Shown here: in pieces, positions 34,688-44,032 of the stretch
Numbering within the stretch: the stretch's first letter is position 1
How the letters are laid out: every line of letters begins with the position of its first letter
Source of the DNA: JAJPKK01 sp963844635
GTDB taxonomy: Bacteria; Pseudomonadota; Alphaproteobacteria; Rhizobiales; Xanthobacteraceae
Reading direction: 5' to 3'
Length of the DNA: 64,000 bases
Assembly: GCA_963844635.1 (NCBI GenBank)
Contig: CAWJPD010000002.1
Location: 620,001 to 684,000, forward strand
Notes under the pieces: generated by a model
Seen by the model: only the letters and a program-made list of their open reading frames with translations
What the model was told of the DNA's origin: nothing
Databases searched by the model: none
Position numbers and translations under genes: made by a program

Positions 34688-35737
34688 CTACTCGTGCCCC
34701 GCGATCACCTTGCGATAGCGGTCCAGCAGTTCGGGTGAGGCCCCGGCGATCCGGTCGATGACGTGCATCACTTGCGCGGCGCCGACCGCGCTCACTTCGA
34801 TCCGCAATTGTGCCGCGTCGGCGAGATAGTCCGGATCGCGATGGACGGCGAGGAATGCCGCTTCCAGCGCGGCGGCGCGCTCGGGCGGTGTTTTCGGCGG
34901 CGCGGTGAACGGGCGCGCCATCATGTAGGGCAGTTCGGCGAGCTCGATCAGCGCGCGCGCGGCCTCGCTGCCGGCAAGCTCGCGTGCGGTCGGCACGTCG
35001 GGAAAATCCGGGTGGCGCGTGGACCGCGCCAATTGCACCAGCGCCCGCATGCCGCCGTTCGGCTTCAGCCATTGCGGGCGCAGCGAGCGCAACGTGGAAA
35101 GGTCCGTGGTGCGTCCGTTCAACTCGCCACGGTCCACGGCGAGAAAGATCGCACCATTGTCCGGATAGCCGGCGACCAGCTTGATGTTCAGACCGAGCGT
35201 GTCGCGCAACAGGTTCGGCACATCGCTGCCGGAGGTTCCCTCTGCGGTGCTGCCAAGAATGAGCGGCGGACCGCCCGACCGGCGCGCCTGTGCGACCGAC
35301 GTCACGGGGGCATCATTGCGCACCATCAGCAGATAGGCATCGCTGGCGAAGTTCGACGACGAGCCGAGCCACGCGAACTTACGCGGATCGAAGCGGACGC
35401 CCGGTACATTGCCCAGGATGGCCAGCAGCGGCATGTCGCGCGAGAACGCGCCGATCGTCGCGCCATCACTCGGCGCAACCGAATAAATATGGTTTGCGGC
35501 GCGCAGGCTGCCGGCGCCCGGCATGTTCTGCACCACCACGCTCGGATTGCCGGGAATATGCCGGCCGAGATAGCGCCCGACCAGCCGCGCATTAAGGTCG
35601 TAGCCGCCGCCGGGGCCGTAGCCCACGATCAAATTGACGGTGCGCCCGCGATAGAACTCCGACACCGCGTCAGCGCGCGCAGTTGCGACAAGCGAGACGA
35701 AAAGCGGTGCGAGCGAGACGATCCGACGCGTCAGCAT
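34688..35737 (-). CDS. Bug/TctC-type substrate-binding protein (paralogue pair, member 1)
   Basis: This 349-residue exported protein has a leader (MLTRRIVSLAPLFVSLVATA) cut near RADA. It shows EFYRGRTVNLIVGYGPGGGY, DLNARLVGRYLGRHIPGNPS, VVVQNMPGAGSLRAANHIYS and GAFSRDMPLLAILGNVPG. This is a distinct subgroup of Bug proteins with the GGGYD loop and RHIPGNP segment. The adjacent gene at 35928 encodes a close paralogue. It lies downstream of the cupin gene region, on the same strand but after it, and may be transcribed with it. Ligand unknown. Confidence 0.88.
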   Translation of the reverse strand: MLTRRIVSLAPLFVSLVATARADAVSEFYRGRTVNLIVGYGPGGGYDLNARLVGRYLGRHIPGNPSVVVQNMPGAGSLRAANHIYSVAPSDGATIGAFSRDMPLLAILGNVPGVRFDPRKFAWLGSSSNFASDAYLLMVRNDAPVTSVAQARRSGGPPLILGSTAEGTSGSDVPNLLRDTLGLNIKLVAGYPDNGAIFLAVDRGELNGRTTDLSTLRSLRPQWLKPNGGMRALVQLARSTRHPDFPDVPTARELAGSEAARALIELAELPYMMARPFTAPPKTPPERAAALEAAFLAVHRDPDYLADAAQLRIEVSAVGAAQVMHVIDRIAGASPELLDRYRKVIAGHE

Positions 35738-35832
35738 GATCGGCGCACCTCGTGCTGCTCCGGATGACCGGCAGCAATCGTACGCGCTGTCCAGGGTTTG
35801 GACCAGAGAGCAACCTGCCGCTTACGGTCCAT

Positions 35833-35917
35833 GCGAAATAACTGAATCTCCCTATGGCAGTTCGCCGCACCAGCGTGCTGATTCCTGCCAATGACCGGAG
35901 TATTTATTTTCGCGGTC
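35833..35917. repeat. About 85-bp MITE-like element, copy B
   Basis: This intergenic element lies between two Bug genes. It shares with the copy at 1985-2073 the order AATAACTGAATC, CCGCACCAG, GCTGATT, CTGCC, CCGGAG or TCGGAG, then TTATTTT. Its ends (CGAAATAA and TTATTTTCG) are near-complementary but less perfect than copy A. The two sites are 34 kb apart. This argues for a mobile or repeated element rather than chance. Confidence 0.68.
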
Positions 35918-35927
35918 CAGCATGAAT

Positions 35928-37070
35928 TCAGCCGCGTCGCTTGTCGTCGGCCAGCAGTCGCCGCAGGTGGGCGAGCACGTCGGGATCGGCCCCGGCGATG
36001 CCCACAACAGTGCGGGCGACCTCGGTGCTGTCGACCGGGCTGATGGCGAGGCCGAGCTTTTCCGCCTCCGCAAGATAGTCAGGGTCCTTTGACGTCGCGA
36101 GGAAGGCCAGTTGCAGCGCCTGCGCTCGTTCTGGGAGCAGGCCGGGCGGAGCCATGAAGGGGCGCGCCATCGCATAGGGTCGCTCGGCAAGCTCGATGAG
36201 CGCGCGCCCGGGACCGGCAGGGGCGAGTTCGCGCGCGGTCGGCACATCGGGAAAATCCGGATGACGCGTGGCGCGCGCAAACGCAAGCAGCACGCGCGTG
36301 CCGCCGCCCGGCTCGAGCCATTTTGGGCGAAGGCTGCGGAGCGTAGACAAATCCACGGTTCGCCCGGCGATTTCACCCCGTTCCATCGCGAGGAAAATGG
36401 CGTTCGAGTCGGGATATCCATTCACCAGCTTGATGTTGAGGCCGAGCGTGTCACGCAGGATGATCGGAACGTCACTGCCGGAGGCGCCCTCGTTGCTGCC
36501 GCCCAGAATCATCACCGGAGCGCCCGGCCGACGCGCCTCGGCGATCGATGTGACCGGCGCGTCCGCGCGTACGATCAAAAAATACGCGTCGTCGCTGAAG
36601 CTCGACGACGAACCGAGCCAGGTGAATCGGCGTGGGTCGAACGCAACGCCGGGATTTCCGCCCAAAGCCGCAAGCAAGGGCATATCGCGAGAAAAGGTGC
36701 CGATCGTGGTGCCGTCCTTGGGCGCGGCGGCGTAGAGAAAATTCGCGGCACGCAATCCCCCGGCACCGGGCATGTTCTGCACGACGAGGCTCGGATTGCC
36801 CGGAATGTGCTTCCCCATGTGGCGGGCCAGCAAGCGGGCATAGACATCGTATCCGCCACCGGAATCGAAGCCGACCACGATCCTGATGAGCTTGCCGGCG
36901 TAGAAGTCGGCGACCGCGTCCGCCTGCGCGGAGACTGCTGCCGCGACCAAGACCGCAGCCAGCATCAATGGCAATGCGAGAGTCGCGATCGTTGCAGCCG
37001 TAGCGCGCTGCGCGCGCTCTGCGAACCTGGCTCGTTCAAGCGGCATTGGCGTTAGGCCCAATCTCCCCAT
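35928..37070 (-). CDS. Bug/TctC-type substrate-binding protein (paralogue pair, member 2)
   Basis: This 380-residue protein parallels the gene at 34688 throughout: DFYAGKLIRIVVGFDSGGGY, ARHMGKHIPGNPSLVVQNMP, GTFSRDMPLLAALGGNPGVA and DLSTLRSLRPKWLEPGGGTR. A long N-terminal extension (GRLGLTPMPLERARFAERAQ) precedes the hydrophobic leader, so the ATG at 37046 may be the true start, giving a normal signal length. The pair arose by duplication; the MITE-like element lies between them. Ligands are unknown. Confidence 0.87.
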   Translation of the reverse strand: MGRLGLTPMPLERARFAERAQRATAATIATLALPLMLAAVLVAAAVSAQADAVADFYAGKLIRIVVGFDSGGGYDVYARLLARHMGKHIPGNPSLVVQNMPGAGGLRAANFLYAAAPKDGTTIGTFSRDMPLLAALGGNPGVAFDPRRFTWLGSSSSFSDDAYFLIVRADAPVTSIAEARRPGAPVMILGGSNEGASGSDVPIILRDTLGLNIKLVNGYPDSNAIFLAMERGEIAGRTVDLSTLRSLRPKWLEPGGGTRVLLAFARATRHPDFPDVPTARELAPAGPGRALIELAERPYAMARPFMAPPGLLPERAQALQLAFLATSKDPDYLAEAEKLGLAISPVDSTEVARTVVGIAGADPDVLAHLRRLLADDKRRG

Positions 37071-37345
37071 CGGCGTGGTCCCGATTTTCCTCCCCCGCCA
37101 AGCGAGGGAGGTCGGCGAACGCAGTGAGCCGGAAGGGGGCCGTCACGCGGAGGAAGTTGCCCCCTCCACCGCGCTGCGCGCGGTTCCCCTCCCCCGCTTC
37201 GCGGGGGCGGATGCGTGGGTTGCGCAGTGTTCGGCACGCTCTCCCTCTCGCGTGCGAGAGCAGAGCAGATCGGATCAGTTCGACTAAAGCTCTCTTACTT
37301 CCCGCGAAGCGTCGCTGCGCGAGGGAGGAGCGCTAAAGGCGGCCC
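37071..37345. repeat. GC-rich intergenic palindrome cluster, no gene seen
   Basis: Three perfect short hairpins occur here: ACCGCGC/GCGCGGT (37168-37184), CCCCCGC/GCGGGGG (37191-37207) and CTCTCGC/GCGAGAG (37245-37260). Flanking text has further CCCTCC/GGAGGG complementarity. The region lies upstream of the Bug gene at 35928-37070 and after the metallo-hydrolase gene (which ends at 37373). It could give RNA structure that stops transcription from either side or be a degenerate REP cluster. Confidence 0.6.
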
Positions 37346-37372
37346 GCGAGATGCCGGCTCTTGCGCGCACCG

Positions 37373-38305
37373 TTATTGCGCGGTGCCGGCTTTGCGCTTT
37401 TCCTCTTCCAGCGTGCGCGCCGCGCTCACCTGCGCCTGTTTCACATATTGGGTGAACGAGGCCGGATCGACGAAAGGATTGGGCTCGCCAGGCTTGCGCT
37501 TTTCAAGCAGTTGCTCGCGCTCGAACACGCCGCCGTTCGGATAGGGCAGCCAGCTATGGATCATCACATAGACATCAACGCCCTGAAGCTCGGCGAGCCG
37601 CTTTGCCAACTCCATCGCCTGCTCCGCGCCGGCGAGACCGCCTCGCGAGCCGCCACCGCCCTGCCAAAATGCCTTGTGCGGCGCGCCATTGTCGTACACC
37701 GTGAATTCCGCCGACAGCACGCCCGGCGTATGCCCGGGCAGCTTGTAGAATTTCAGCGTGGTGTTGCCGAGGGTGAGCGTGTCGCCATCCTTGATCACCA
37801 TATCGCGCTTCGGCACCAGCGGCGGGGCCTCGCCGCCGCGACCTGCCTGACGCCCGACCTGCTCGATCATCTGCCAGTCCTCTTCCGTCGCGCCGACGCG
37901 CGCGCCGGAGGCTTGCTGGATGCGGGCCGCGCCACCGAAATGATCGAGGTGGCCGTGGCTGATCAGGATGTACTTGATGTCCTTGAGGTCGAAGCCCAGC
38001 TTCTTGATGTTGTCCATCACGTGATCGACGAACGGCTCCTCGGTCGTATCGATCATGATGATTCCGGCCGATGTCGGGATCAGCCATGCGGCCACGTAAC
38101 CAATGCCGACATGATAGAGATTGTCGAACACCTTGAACGGCGGGATCATCTGCGATTGAACATTGCTGACGTCCCGAAGAGACTCGCTCAGGCTGTTCGA
38201 ACGCGCCTGCTGCTGGGCCGCGGCATCGCCAGAAAAGCTTGCGCTGAGCACGAATGCCGCAAGCAGCGAACCCGCAGCAACCATGATGGTGCGTTTGGTC
38301 GACAT
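37373..38305 (-). CDS. Secreted metallo-beta-lactamase-fold hydrolase (subclass B3-like)
   Basis: This 310-residue exported enzyme (leader MSTKRTIMVAAGSLLAAFVL) has the metal-binding motif LISHGHLDHFGGAARIQ near residue 120, further ligands in FYKLPGHTPGVLSAEF, and a C-terminal histidine in VYVMIHSWLPYP. The HxHxDH plus later histidine pattern matches B3 metallo-beta-lactamase relatives, but many such proteins are general hydrolases, so resistance should not be assumed. GGAGGGAGGT precedes the ATG at 38305. It follows pheT on the same strand, with about 106 bp between, and may be in that transcript. Confidence 0.87.
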   Translation of the reverse strand: MSTKRTIMVAAGSLLAAFVLSASFSGDAAAQQQARSNSLSESLRDVSNVQSQMIPPFKVFDNLYHVGIGYVAAWLIPTSAGIIMIDTTEEPFVDHVMDNIKKLGFDLKDIKYILISHGHLDHFGGAARIQQASGARVGATEEDWQMIEQVGRQAGRGGEAPPLVPKRDMVIKDGDTLTLGNTTLKFYKLPGHTPGVLSAEFTVYDNGAPHKAFWQGGGGSRGGLAGAEQAMELAKRLAELQGVDVYVMIHSWLPYPNGGVFEREQLLEKRKPGEPNPFVDPASFTQYVKQAQVSAARTLEEEKRKAGTAQ

Positions 38306-38411
38306 GTTACCTCCCTCCGCTTCGCGCGCTGGCCGCGCCGGCCGGGCGAAGTACTGCGACGACTCTAATGCAGGTACACCGGATTGGAAATGGCCGCCGG
38401 CGCGGCGAACA

Positions 38412-40829
38412 TCAGGTGCGCAACATACCGCCGGTGCGTTTTCCGACTTCGGCAACGATTTTGGCTGCGACGGCCTCGATTTCCTGGTCGGTCATCGTCT
38501 TGTCTCGAGGCTGCATTGTCACCGCGATTGCAATTGATTTCTTGCCTGGATCGATGCCGGTCCCCTCATAAACATCGAACACGTCAATTGCGGTGATCAG
38601 CTTGCGATCCACGCCTTGTGCCGCGCGCACGATATCGCCGGCTTTGACCGTTCGATCGACCACGAAAGCAAAATCGCGTTCGACCGGCTGGAACGGCGAC
38701 AGCTCGAGCATCGGCTTTGCCCGTGTCGCCTTCGCCTTGGGCGGCGGAATGCGGTCGAGCACCACCTCGAAGGCGGCGATCGGTCCGTCGGTGCCAAGCG
38801 CTTCCAGCGCACGCGGATGCAGTTCGCCGAAATAACCGAGTACATTCTGCGGGCCGATCTGGATGGTGCCGCTGCGCCCCGGATGCAGCCAGGCCGGTCC
38901 GCCCGGTATGATTTGCAACGCCGGTATCGGGGCGCCGGCCGCCGTCAGCGCTGCCAGCGCATCACCCTTCACGTCGAACGCATCGACGGGCTTGCCCCCC
39001 GTTGCCCAATGGCGGCCCATACCCGTCGCTTTGGCGAGGCCGCGCCGAACCCCGCTCGCGGCGGCAAACTGGTCCTGCGGTTCGACGCCACGAAAAATCT
39101 GGCCGACCTCGAACAAGGCCGTGCCGGGATACCCGTGGTCGGCGTTTTTTTGTGCGGCGGCGACAAGGTTCGGGACGAGGCTCGGTCGCATATCGGACAG
39201 GTCCGCCGCGATCGGGTTGGCGATCGCAAGCTCGGCCTCGCCGCCGCCGAACAAGGCCGCGGAGGCATGAGGGACGAACGACCAGGTGACCGCCTCGACG
39301 AGGCCGCGCGCGCCGAGCGCGCGACGCGCCCGGCGGGTACGCAGCTGCAAAGGGGTCAGGACCGGGCGGCGGCCGGACGCGCCGCGGTCGAACGGCGTCA
39401 TCGGCACGCGATCGACGCCGACAATGCGGACGATCTCCTCGACAATGTCGGCCTTGCCATGCACGTCGGGCCGCCATGAGGGGATCGCGATCCGCACCGT
39501 CGGCCCCGAGCCTGCGACATGGAAGCCGAGACGGCCCAGCACCAGCTTGAGTTCGACCATGGAGACCTTGAGGCCGGCGAGCCGCTCGGTCTCATCGAGT
39601 GGAAACTCGATGATGCGATCTTCGATGTGTGGCCCGCCGGCGGTTACGATGGAAGACGAGGTGCCGCCGCACAGGTCGAGAACCATGCGCGTGGCAAGCT
39701 CAAGCCCGGGCAGCATGAAAGCCGGGTCAATGCCGCGTTCGAAGCGATAGCGCGCATCGGAGTTGATGTTCAACCGACGCCCTGTATGGGCGATGTTGCT
39801 CTCGTCCCACAGCGCCGACTCGATCAAGACATCGGTGGTGGAGGACGAACAGCCGCTCGCTTCACCACCCATGATGCCGGCAAGCGATTCGACCCCTGCC
39901 TCGTCGGCGATGACGCAGGTCGTATCGTCGAGCGCATAGGTCTTGTCATCGAGCGCGAGCAAGGTCTCCCCGGCGCGGGCCCGCCTCACGGTCAGATCGC
40001 CGCGAACCTTGGCGGCGTCGAAAACGTGCAGCGGGCGCCCGCGATCGAAGGTGATGTAGTTTGTGATGTCGACCAGCGCGTTGATCGGGCGAAGCCCGAT
40101 CGCGGTGAGCCGCCTTTGCAGCCAGTCCGGACTTGCCCCGTTCTTGACGCCGCGCACGAACCGCAATGCGAAGCCGCGGCACAGCGGTGGCGTGTCGCCG
40201 AACTCGAGCTTGATGCCGACTGGGCAGGGGAAGGCGCCCTCGACCGGCCTGATGAGCTGGTCCTTGAAGCGGCCCATCTCGGCGGCAGCGAGGTCGCGGG
40301 CAATGCCGTGCACGCCGGCGCAGTCGGGACGGTTCGGCGTCAGGTTGATCTCGATCATCGGATCGTCGGCGTGCGTCCACGCGATATAGCGTGCTCCGAC
40401 GGGAGCATCGGCCGGCAGGTCGATAATGCCCTCGTGATCGTCGGACAGTTGCAACTCGAATTCCGACAGCAGCATGCCGCGGCTCTCGACACCGCGTATG
40501 GTGCCAACGGCGAGCGTGGTGTTCTTGCCTGGAATGAAGGAGCCGGGCGGTGCGAACACGCCTTTCATTCCGGCGCGCGCATTGGGCGCGCCGCACACCA
40601 CCTGGACGGGGTCGCCGGTGCCAGTATCCACCATGCACACGCGCAGCCGGTCGGCATTGGGGTGCTGCTCGGCCGAGATCACCTGCGCGATCGTGAACGG
40701 CGCCAACACCTTCGCCCTGTCCTCGACACGCTCAACCTCAAGGCCGATCATGGTGAGCTTGTCGACGATCGCTTCGAGCGAAGCATCGGTGTCGAGATGA
40801 TCCTTGAGCCAGGACAAGGTGAATTTCAT
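38412..40829 (-). CDS. pheT: Phenylalanine-tRNA ligase beta subunit
   Basis: PheT forms the (alpha beta)2 synthetase that charges tRNA-Phe. The 805-residue chain begins MKFTLSWLKDHLDTDASLEA. It has an early tRNA-binding (EMAP-like) domain (MIGLEVERVED, ANADRLRVC-type segment HPNADRLRVCMVDTG), the B3/B4 editing domain (PDCAGVHGIARDLAAAEMG), B5 (LDLCGGTSSSIVTAGG) and the C-terminal anticodon-binding FDX-ACB domain (FQPVERDFAFVVDRTVKAGD). The length is normal. It starts 22 bp after pheS ends, on the same strand, consistent with one operon. Confidence 0.97.
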   Translation of the reverse strand: MKFTLSWLKDHLDTDASLEAIVDKLTMIGLEVERVEDRAKVLAPFTIAQVISAEQHPNADRLRVCMVDTGTGDPVQVVCGAPNARAGMKGVFAPPGSFIPGKNTTLAVGTIRGVESRGMLLSEFELQLSDDHEGIIDLPADAPVGARYIAWTHADDPMIEINLTPNRPDCAGVHGIARDLAAAEMGRFKDQLIRPVEGAFPCPVGIKLEFGDTPPLCRGFALRFVRGVKNGASPDWLQRRLTAIGLRPINALVDITNYITFDRGRPLHVFDAAKVRGDLTVRRARAGETLLALDDKTYALDDTTCVIADEAGVESLAGIMGGEASGCSSSTTDVLIESALWDESNIAHTGRRLNINSDARYRFERGIDPAFMLPGLELATRMVLDLCGGTSSSIVTAGGPHIEDRIIEFPLDETERLAGLKVSMVELKLVLGRLGFHVAGSGPTVRIAIPSWRPDVHGKADIVEEIVRIVGVDRVPMTPFDRGASGRRPVLTPLQLRTRRARRALGARGLVEAVTWSFVPHASAALFGGGEAELAIANPIAADLSDMRPSLVPNLVAAAQKNADHGYPGTALFEVGQIFRGVEPQDQFAAASGVRRGLAKATGMGRHWATGGKPVDAFDVKGDALAALTAAGAPIPALQIIPGGPAWLHPGRSGTIQIGPQNVLGYFGELHPRALEALGTDGPIAAFEVVLDRIPPPKAKATRAKPMLELSPFQPVERDFAFVVDRTVKAGDIVRAAQGVDRKLITAIDVFDVYEGTGIDPGKKSIAIAVTMQPRDKTMTDQEIEAVAAKIVAEVGKRTGGMLRT

Positions 40830-40851
40830 GACGGCTAAATCGTCCTACTAA

Positions 40852-41934
40852 TCAGGCGCTCAACCCGCCGGCAAGGGTCGGAATATCAAGCGGGCGGAAG
40901 CCGTAATGGGCAAGCCAGCGGATGTCGGCTTCGAAGAAGGCGCGCAGGTCGGGCATTCCGTATTTGAGCATGGCCAAGCGGTCGACGCCGACTCCCCAGG
41001 CGAAGCCCCGGAAAATATCCGGATCGATGCCGCAGTTGCGCAGCACGTTCGGGTGCACCATGCCGCAGCCGAGAATCTCCATCCAATCTTCGCCTTCGCC
41101 GAACCTGATCTCGCCCTTGTCGCGGCGGCACTGGATGTCGACTTCGAGTGACGGCTCGGTGAACGGAAAGAATGACGGCCGGAACCGCATCTTCACGTCG
41201 TCGACCTCGAAGAATGCCTTGCAGAATTCGGCCAGGATCCATTTGAGGTGGCCGAGATGGGACGTCTTATCGACGACCAGGCCCTCGACCTGATGGAACA
41301 TCGGCGTATGGGTCTGGTCGCTGTCGCAGCGATAGGTGCGGCCGGGACAGATCACACGAATGGGTGGCTTCTGCGCCAGCATGGTGCGGACCTGGACGGG
41401 CGAGGTGTGGGTCCGCAAGAGCAGCCGCGAACCGTCCGGCCGCGGATTGAAGAAGAAGGTGTCGTGCATCTCCCGCGCCGGATGCCCTTCCGGGAAGTTC
41501 AGCCGGGTGAAATTATAGTCGTCGGTCTCGATGTCGGGGCCTTCGGCGACCGCAAAGCCCATGTCGGCGAAGATCGCGGTCAGTTCGTCCATTACCTGGC
41601 TGATCGGATGGATGCGGCCGCTGTCGGCCGGGTTGTCCGGTGCCGGCAGGGTCACGTCGACCCTCTCGGTGTTCAGCCGCAGATCGAGGGCGGCGGCTTT
41701 GAGCACCTCGCGGCGCGCTGTCACCGCCTCTGCGATCCGGTTGCGCAGGCCGTTGATCAGCGGCCCCTTCTCGCGCCGCTCCTCGGGTGGCATATGGCCG
41801 AGCGTGGCGAGCAATGCCGAGACCGAGCCTTTCTTGCCCAGCGCGCCGACGCGCACCGCTTCCAGTGCCGCCTCATCCTCGGCGGCATCGATGGCGCCGC
41901 TGATCTCGCTCTCCAGTCCAGCAAACTCGGTCAT
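40852..41934 (-). CDS. pheS: Phenylalanine-tRNA ligase alpha subunit
   Basis: PheS is the catalytic subunit. The 360-residue chain from MTEFAGLESEISGAIDAAED has class II synthetase motif 1 (HPISQVMDELTAIFADMGFA), motif 2 (CPGRTYRCDSDQTHTPMFHQ) and motif 3 (GFAWGVGVDRLAMLKYGMPD). The start at 41934 has GGAGG at 41939-41943. A perfect hairpin, CCGCGGCT/AGCCGCGG (41945-41964), sits just upstream of the ribosome site, which could modulate translation. Unlike many relatives, the infC-rpmI-rplT cluster is not upstream; a divergent secreted-protein gene is. Confidence 0.97.
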   Translation of the reverse strand: MTEFAGLESEISGAIDAAEDEAALEAVRVGALGKKGSVSALLATLGHMPPEERREKGPLINGLRNRIAEAVTARREVLKAAALDLRLNTERVDVTLPAPDNPADSGRIHPISQVMDELTAIFADMGFAVAEGPDIETDDYNFTRLNFPEGHPAREMHDTFFFNPRPDGSRLLLRTHTSPVQVRTMLAQKPPIRVICPGRTYRCDSDQTHTPMFHQVEGLVVDKTSHLGHLKWILAEFCKAFFEVDDVKMRFRPSFFPFTEPSLEVDIQCRRDKGEIRFGEGEDWMEILGCGMVHPNVLRNCGIDPDIFRGFAWGVGVDRLAMLKYGMPDLRAFFEADIRWLAHYGFRPLDIPTLAGGLSA

Positions 41935-41944
41935 ACTGCCTCCG

Positions 41945-41964
41945 CCGCGGCTCTCTAGCCGCGG
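41945..41964 (-). promoter_or_regulatory. Hairpin in the pheS leader, next to the ribosome site
   Basis: CCGCGGCT at 41945-41952 and AGCCGCGG at 41957-41964 pair perfectly around CTCT, giving an 8-bp stem one base from the GGAGG of pheS (41939-41943). Such a stem could limit ribosome access or follow an attenuation event. No run of U follows on the minus strand, so it is not a plain terminator. Regulation of pheST here is inference. Confidence 0.45.
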
Positions 41965-42170
41965 TGCCACACAAATGGCAACGCGTGCCAGGCTTTGCCC
42001 GCGAGCCTTGGCCCCTTCTATGCGCTCCCCCGAAACGATCGCAAGCGGAAGGCGCGCGGGCGCGCGGTGGCGCACCGCTTCCCGCTCGGGTAAGATTGCC
42101 GCCATCCGGAGAACCTGCATCGTACGCTTCGGCAAAGCGATCGGCGGCTCTCCAGTCAGGGAGAATCATC

Positions 42171-43734
42171 ATGCGTGCGATTTCGCGCCCCACGCTGCTG
42201 CTCGGCGCTTCACTTCTCGCGCTTTCCAGCGCCGACGCCGCGAGCATCACTGGCACGGTGGCCGGCCCCGACGGGAAGCCGTTCCGCGGCGCGTTCGTGG
42301 AAGCCCGAAACCTCAAGACGAGGATCACGGTCAGCGTTCTGTCGGACAATGCCGGGCATTACCGCATCGACGAATTGCCGGCCGGCGACTACCGGCTGCA
42401 GATGCGCGCGATCGGCTACAAGGCCGACCCCAAGACCGGGATTGCGCTTGCGGCCGACCAGACCTTGTCGCAAGACCTCGCTTTGCAGCAGAGCTATGTG
42501 CGCTGGAGCGATATCTCCATGCATCAGGGCAAGCGGCTCCTTCCTGAGGCCCGCGGCAAGGAGGATTTGTTCGCCAACTGCATGGCCTGCCACGGATTCG
42601 AGAGCCGGATGGCGGCGGTGGTCCGCGATGAGGACGGCTGGCGCGACCGGGTCGGCTTCATGCGGGAAGCGATGGGTTTCTTCATCAACAATCCGCGCTT
42701 CGGCTTCAACGACCAGAAGGCCGACAATATCGTCTCCTACCTGAACACGATGTTCGGCGAAGAACTCCAAGCTGCCGAAATCGCCGGCCGACCTTCCGCA
42801 GTACCAGAACGAGGTTCGCCCGCTGAGCGATGATGCGCTCAAGATCGTCTACGTCGAATACGACACCCCGGGGCCGAACCGCATGCCGTGGAGCGCGCAT
42901 CCCGACAAGGACGGCTCATTCTGGATCCCCTATTACGGTCGCGCCAACAAGATCGGCCATCTCAATCCGGCGACCGGCGAGATCAAGGAATATCCGGTGC
43001 CTAACACGGGAACCGCGGCGATCCACTCCGCTGTGCCGGCTCCGGACGGCAGCGTATGGCTGACCGAGCAGGGCGCGAACAAGCTCGGCCGCTGGGACCC
43101 TCAGACCCAGCAGATCACCGAATATCAGGACACCGTGGGCAAGCACACGGTGCGCGTTGATCCCAAAACGGGCATGATCTGGTCGACCGGCGCAATGTCG
43201 ATCTTCGATCCGAAAACCGAAAAGTTCACCCACATCACGGAGGTGCCGAGCTGCTACGGCATCGCGCTCGACCAGGACGGCAATGCCTGGTTCACCGAAC
43301 TGCTGCCCAACGGCAAGGTCGGCAAGGTCGATGCCAAGACCTTGCAGGTCACCAAGTACACGCTGCCGACCGCGAACGGCCGGCCCCGCCGCATCGAGGT
43401 CGACGACAAGGGCGTCGTCTGGTTCGCCGAGTTCGATGCCGGCAAGATCGGCCGCCTCGACCCCAAGACGGGTGCGATCGTCGAATACCAGTTGCCCGGA
43501 CCGCAACCAACGCCCTATGCGCTCGGCATCGATCGCGACGGCATGGTCTGGTACTCCTCGGAATATATGGATGTGCTGGGGAGGCTCGATCCCGAGACCG
43601 GCAAGGTCGTCGAATATCCAATCCCGCACGCCGAGAACTCGATGCGCGACTTCTTCATGGATGCTCAGGGCCACCTCTGGTTCGGCTCGCCGGCAAACGA
43701 CAAGGTCGGGTACTTTTATTTGGCAAAGCAATAG
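42171..43734 (+). CDS. Exported CarboxypepD-regulatory/cytochrome c/Vgb-propeller fusion (one frameshift)
   Basis: Two adjacent frames read as one protein. The first, from MRAISRPTLLLGASLLALSS, has a leader, a carboxypeptidase-regulatory-like beta sandwich (ASITGTVAGPDGKPFRGAFV, GDYRLQMRAIGYKADPKTGI) and a heme motif NCMACHGFESRM. Around 42757-42768 it shifts into KLPKSPADLPQYQNEVRPLS, IVYVEYDTPGPNRMPWSAHP and a virginiamycin B lyase-like propeller (PGPQPTPYALGIDRDGMVWY, PENG-type units LTEQGANKLGRWDPQTQQIT). The whole would be about 520 residues. AGGGAGA precedes the ATG. A regulatory domain, a heme domain and a propeller in one chain suggest a periplasmic redox or ligand sensor. Whether it is truly one gene needs read checking. 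Confidence 0.7.
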
Positions 43735-43777
43735 CCCCCCCGGGAATCAGAAGAATGATCCATCGAGTGATACCCTC

Positions 43778-43919
43778 CCCCTCACCCGGTCGGGCCTTCG
43801 GCCCTCCCACCCTCTCCCCCTCCCGCCCGGGCCAAGAGATGAATCTCCGAGCTTCGGCGGGAGGGGGAGAGGGAAGAGGAAGCGCACGCGACAGCGGGCG
43901 CTTTCGAGGGTGAGGGGGT
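43778..43919. repeat. Nested GC-rich inverted repeat
   Basis: An 18-bp perfect inverted repeat, CCCTCTCCCCCTCCCGCC (43810-43827) and GGCGGGAGGGGGAGAGGG (43856-43873), surrounds a 28-nt loop. Outside it, CCCCCTCACCC (43778-43788) pairs with GGGTGAGGGGG (43909-43919). It lies after the fusion gene and before coaBC and could end transcription from the left. No T-run follows. Confidence 0.7.
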
Positions 43920-44032
43920 GGGCACGCTCTGACTCACTGACCTCTGATAGTCGGTATTAGGTTCGTGACCCCAGCGGCTGATTCCGTTTCCCATCGTGCC
44001 CCGCTTCAGGCAGCCGCCCGACAGCCGGAGCG

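Noticed and set aside
34763..35767. 334-codon plus-strand frame across a Bug protein
   Set aside because: It is antisense to a clear binding-protein gene and is rich in Arg, Gln and His as expected from codon shadowing.
36111..37055. 314-codon plus-strand frame across the second Bug paralogue
   Set aside because: It is antisense to a clear gene and no motif is found.
37373..38305. Calling the metallo-hydrolase an antibiotic-resistance gene
   Set aside because: The B3-like motifs are shared by many hydrolases with other substrates and no resistance context is present.
39519..40838. 439-codon plus-strand frame across pheT
   Set aside because: It is antisense to a clear pheT and has no domain signature; it is a GC-rich shadow frame.
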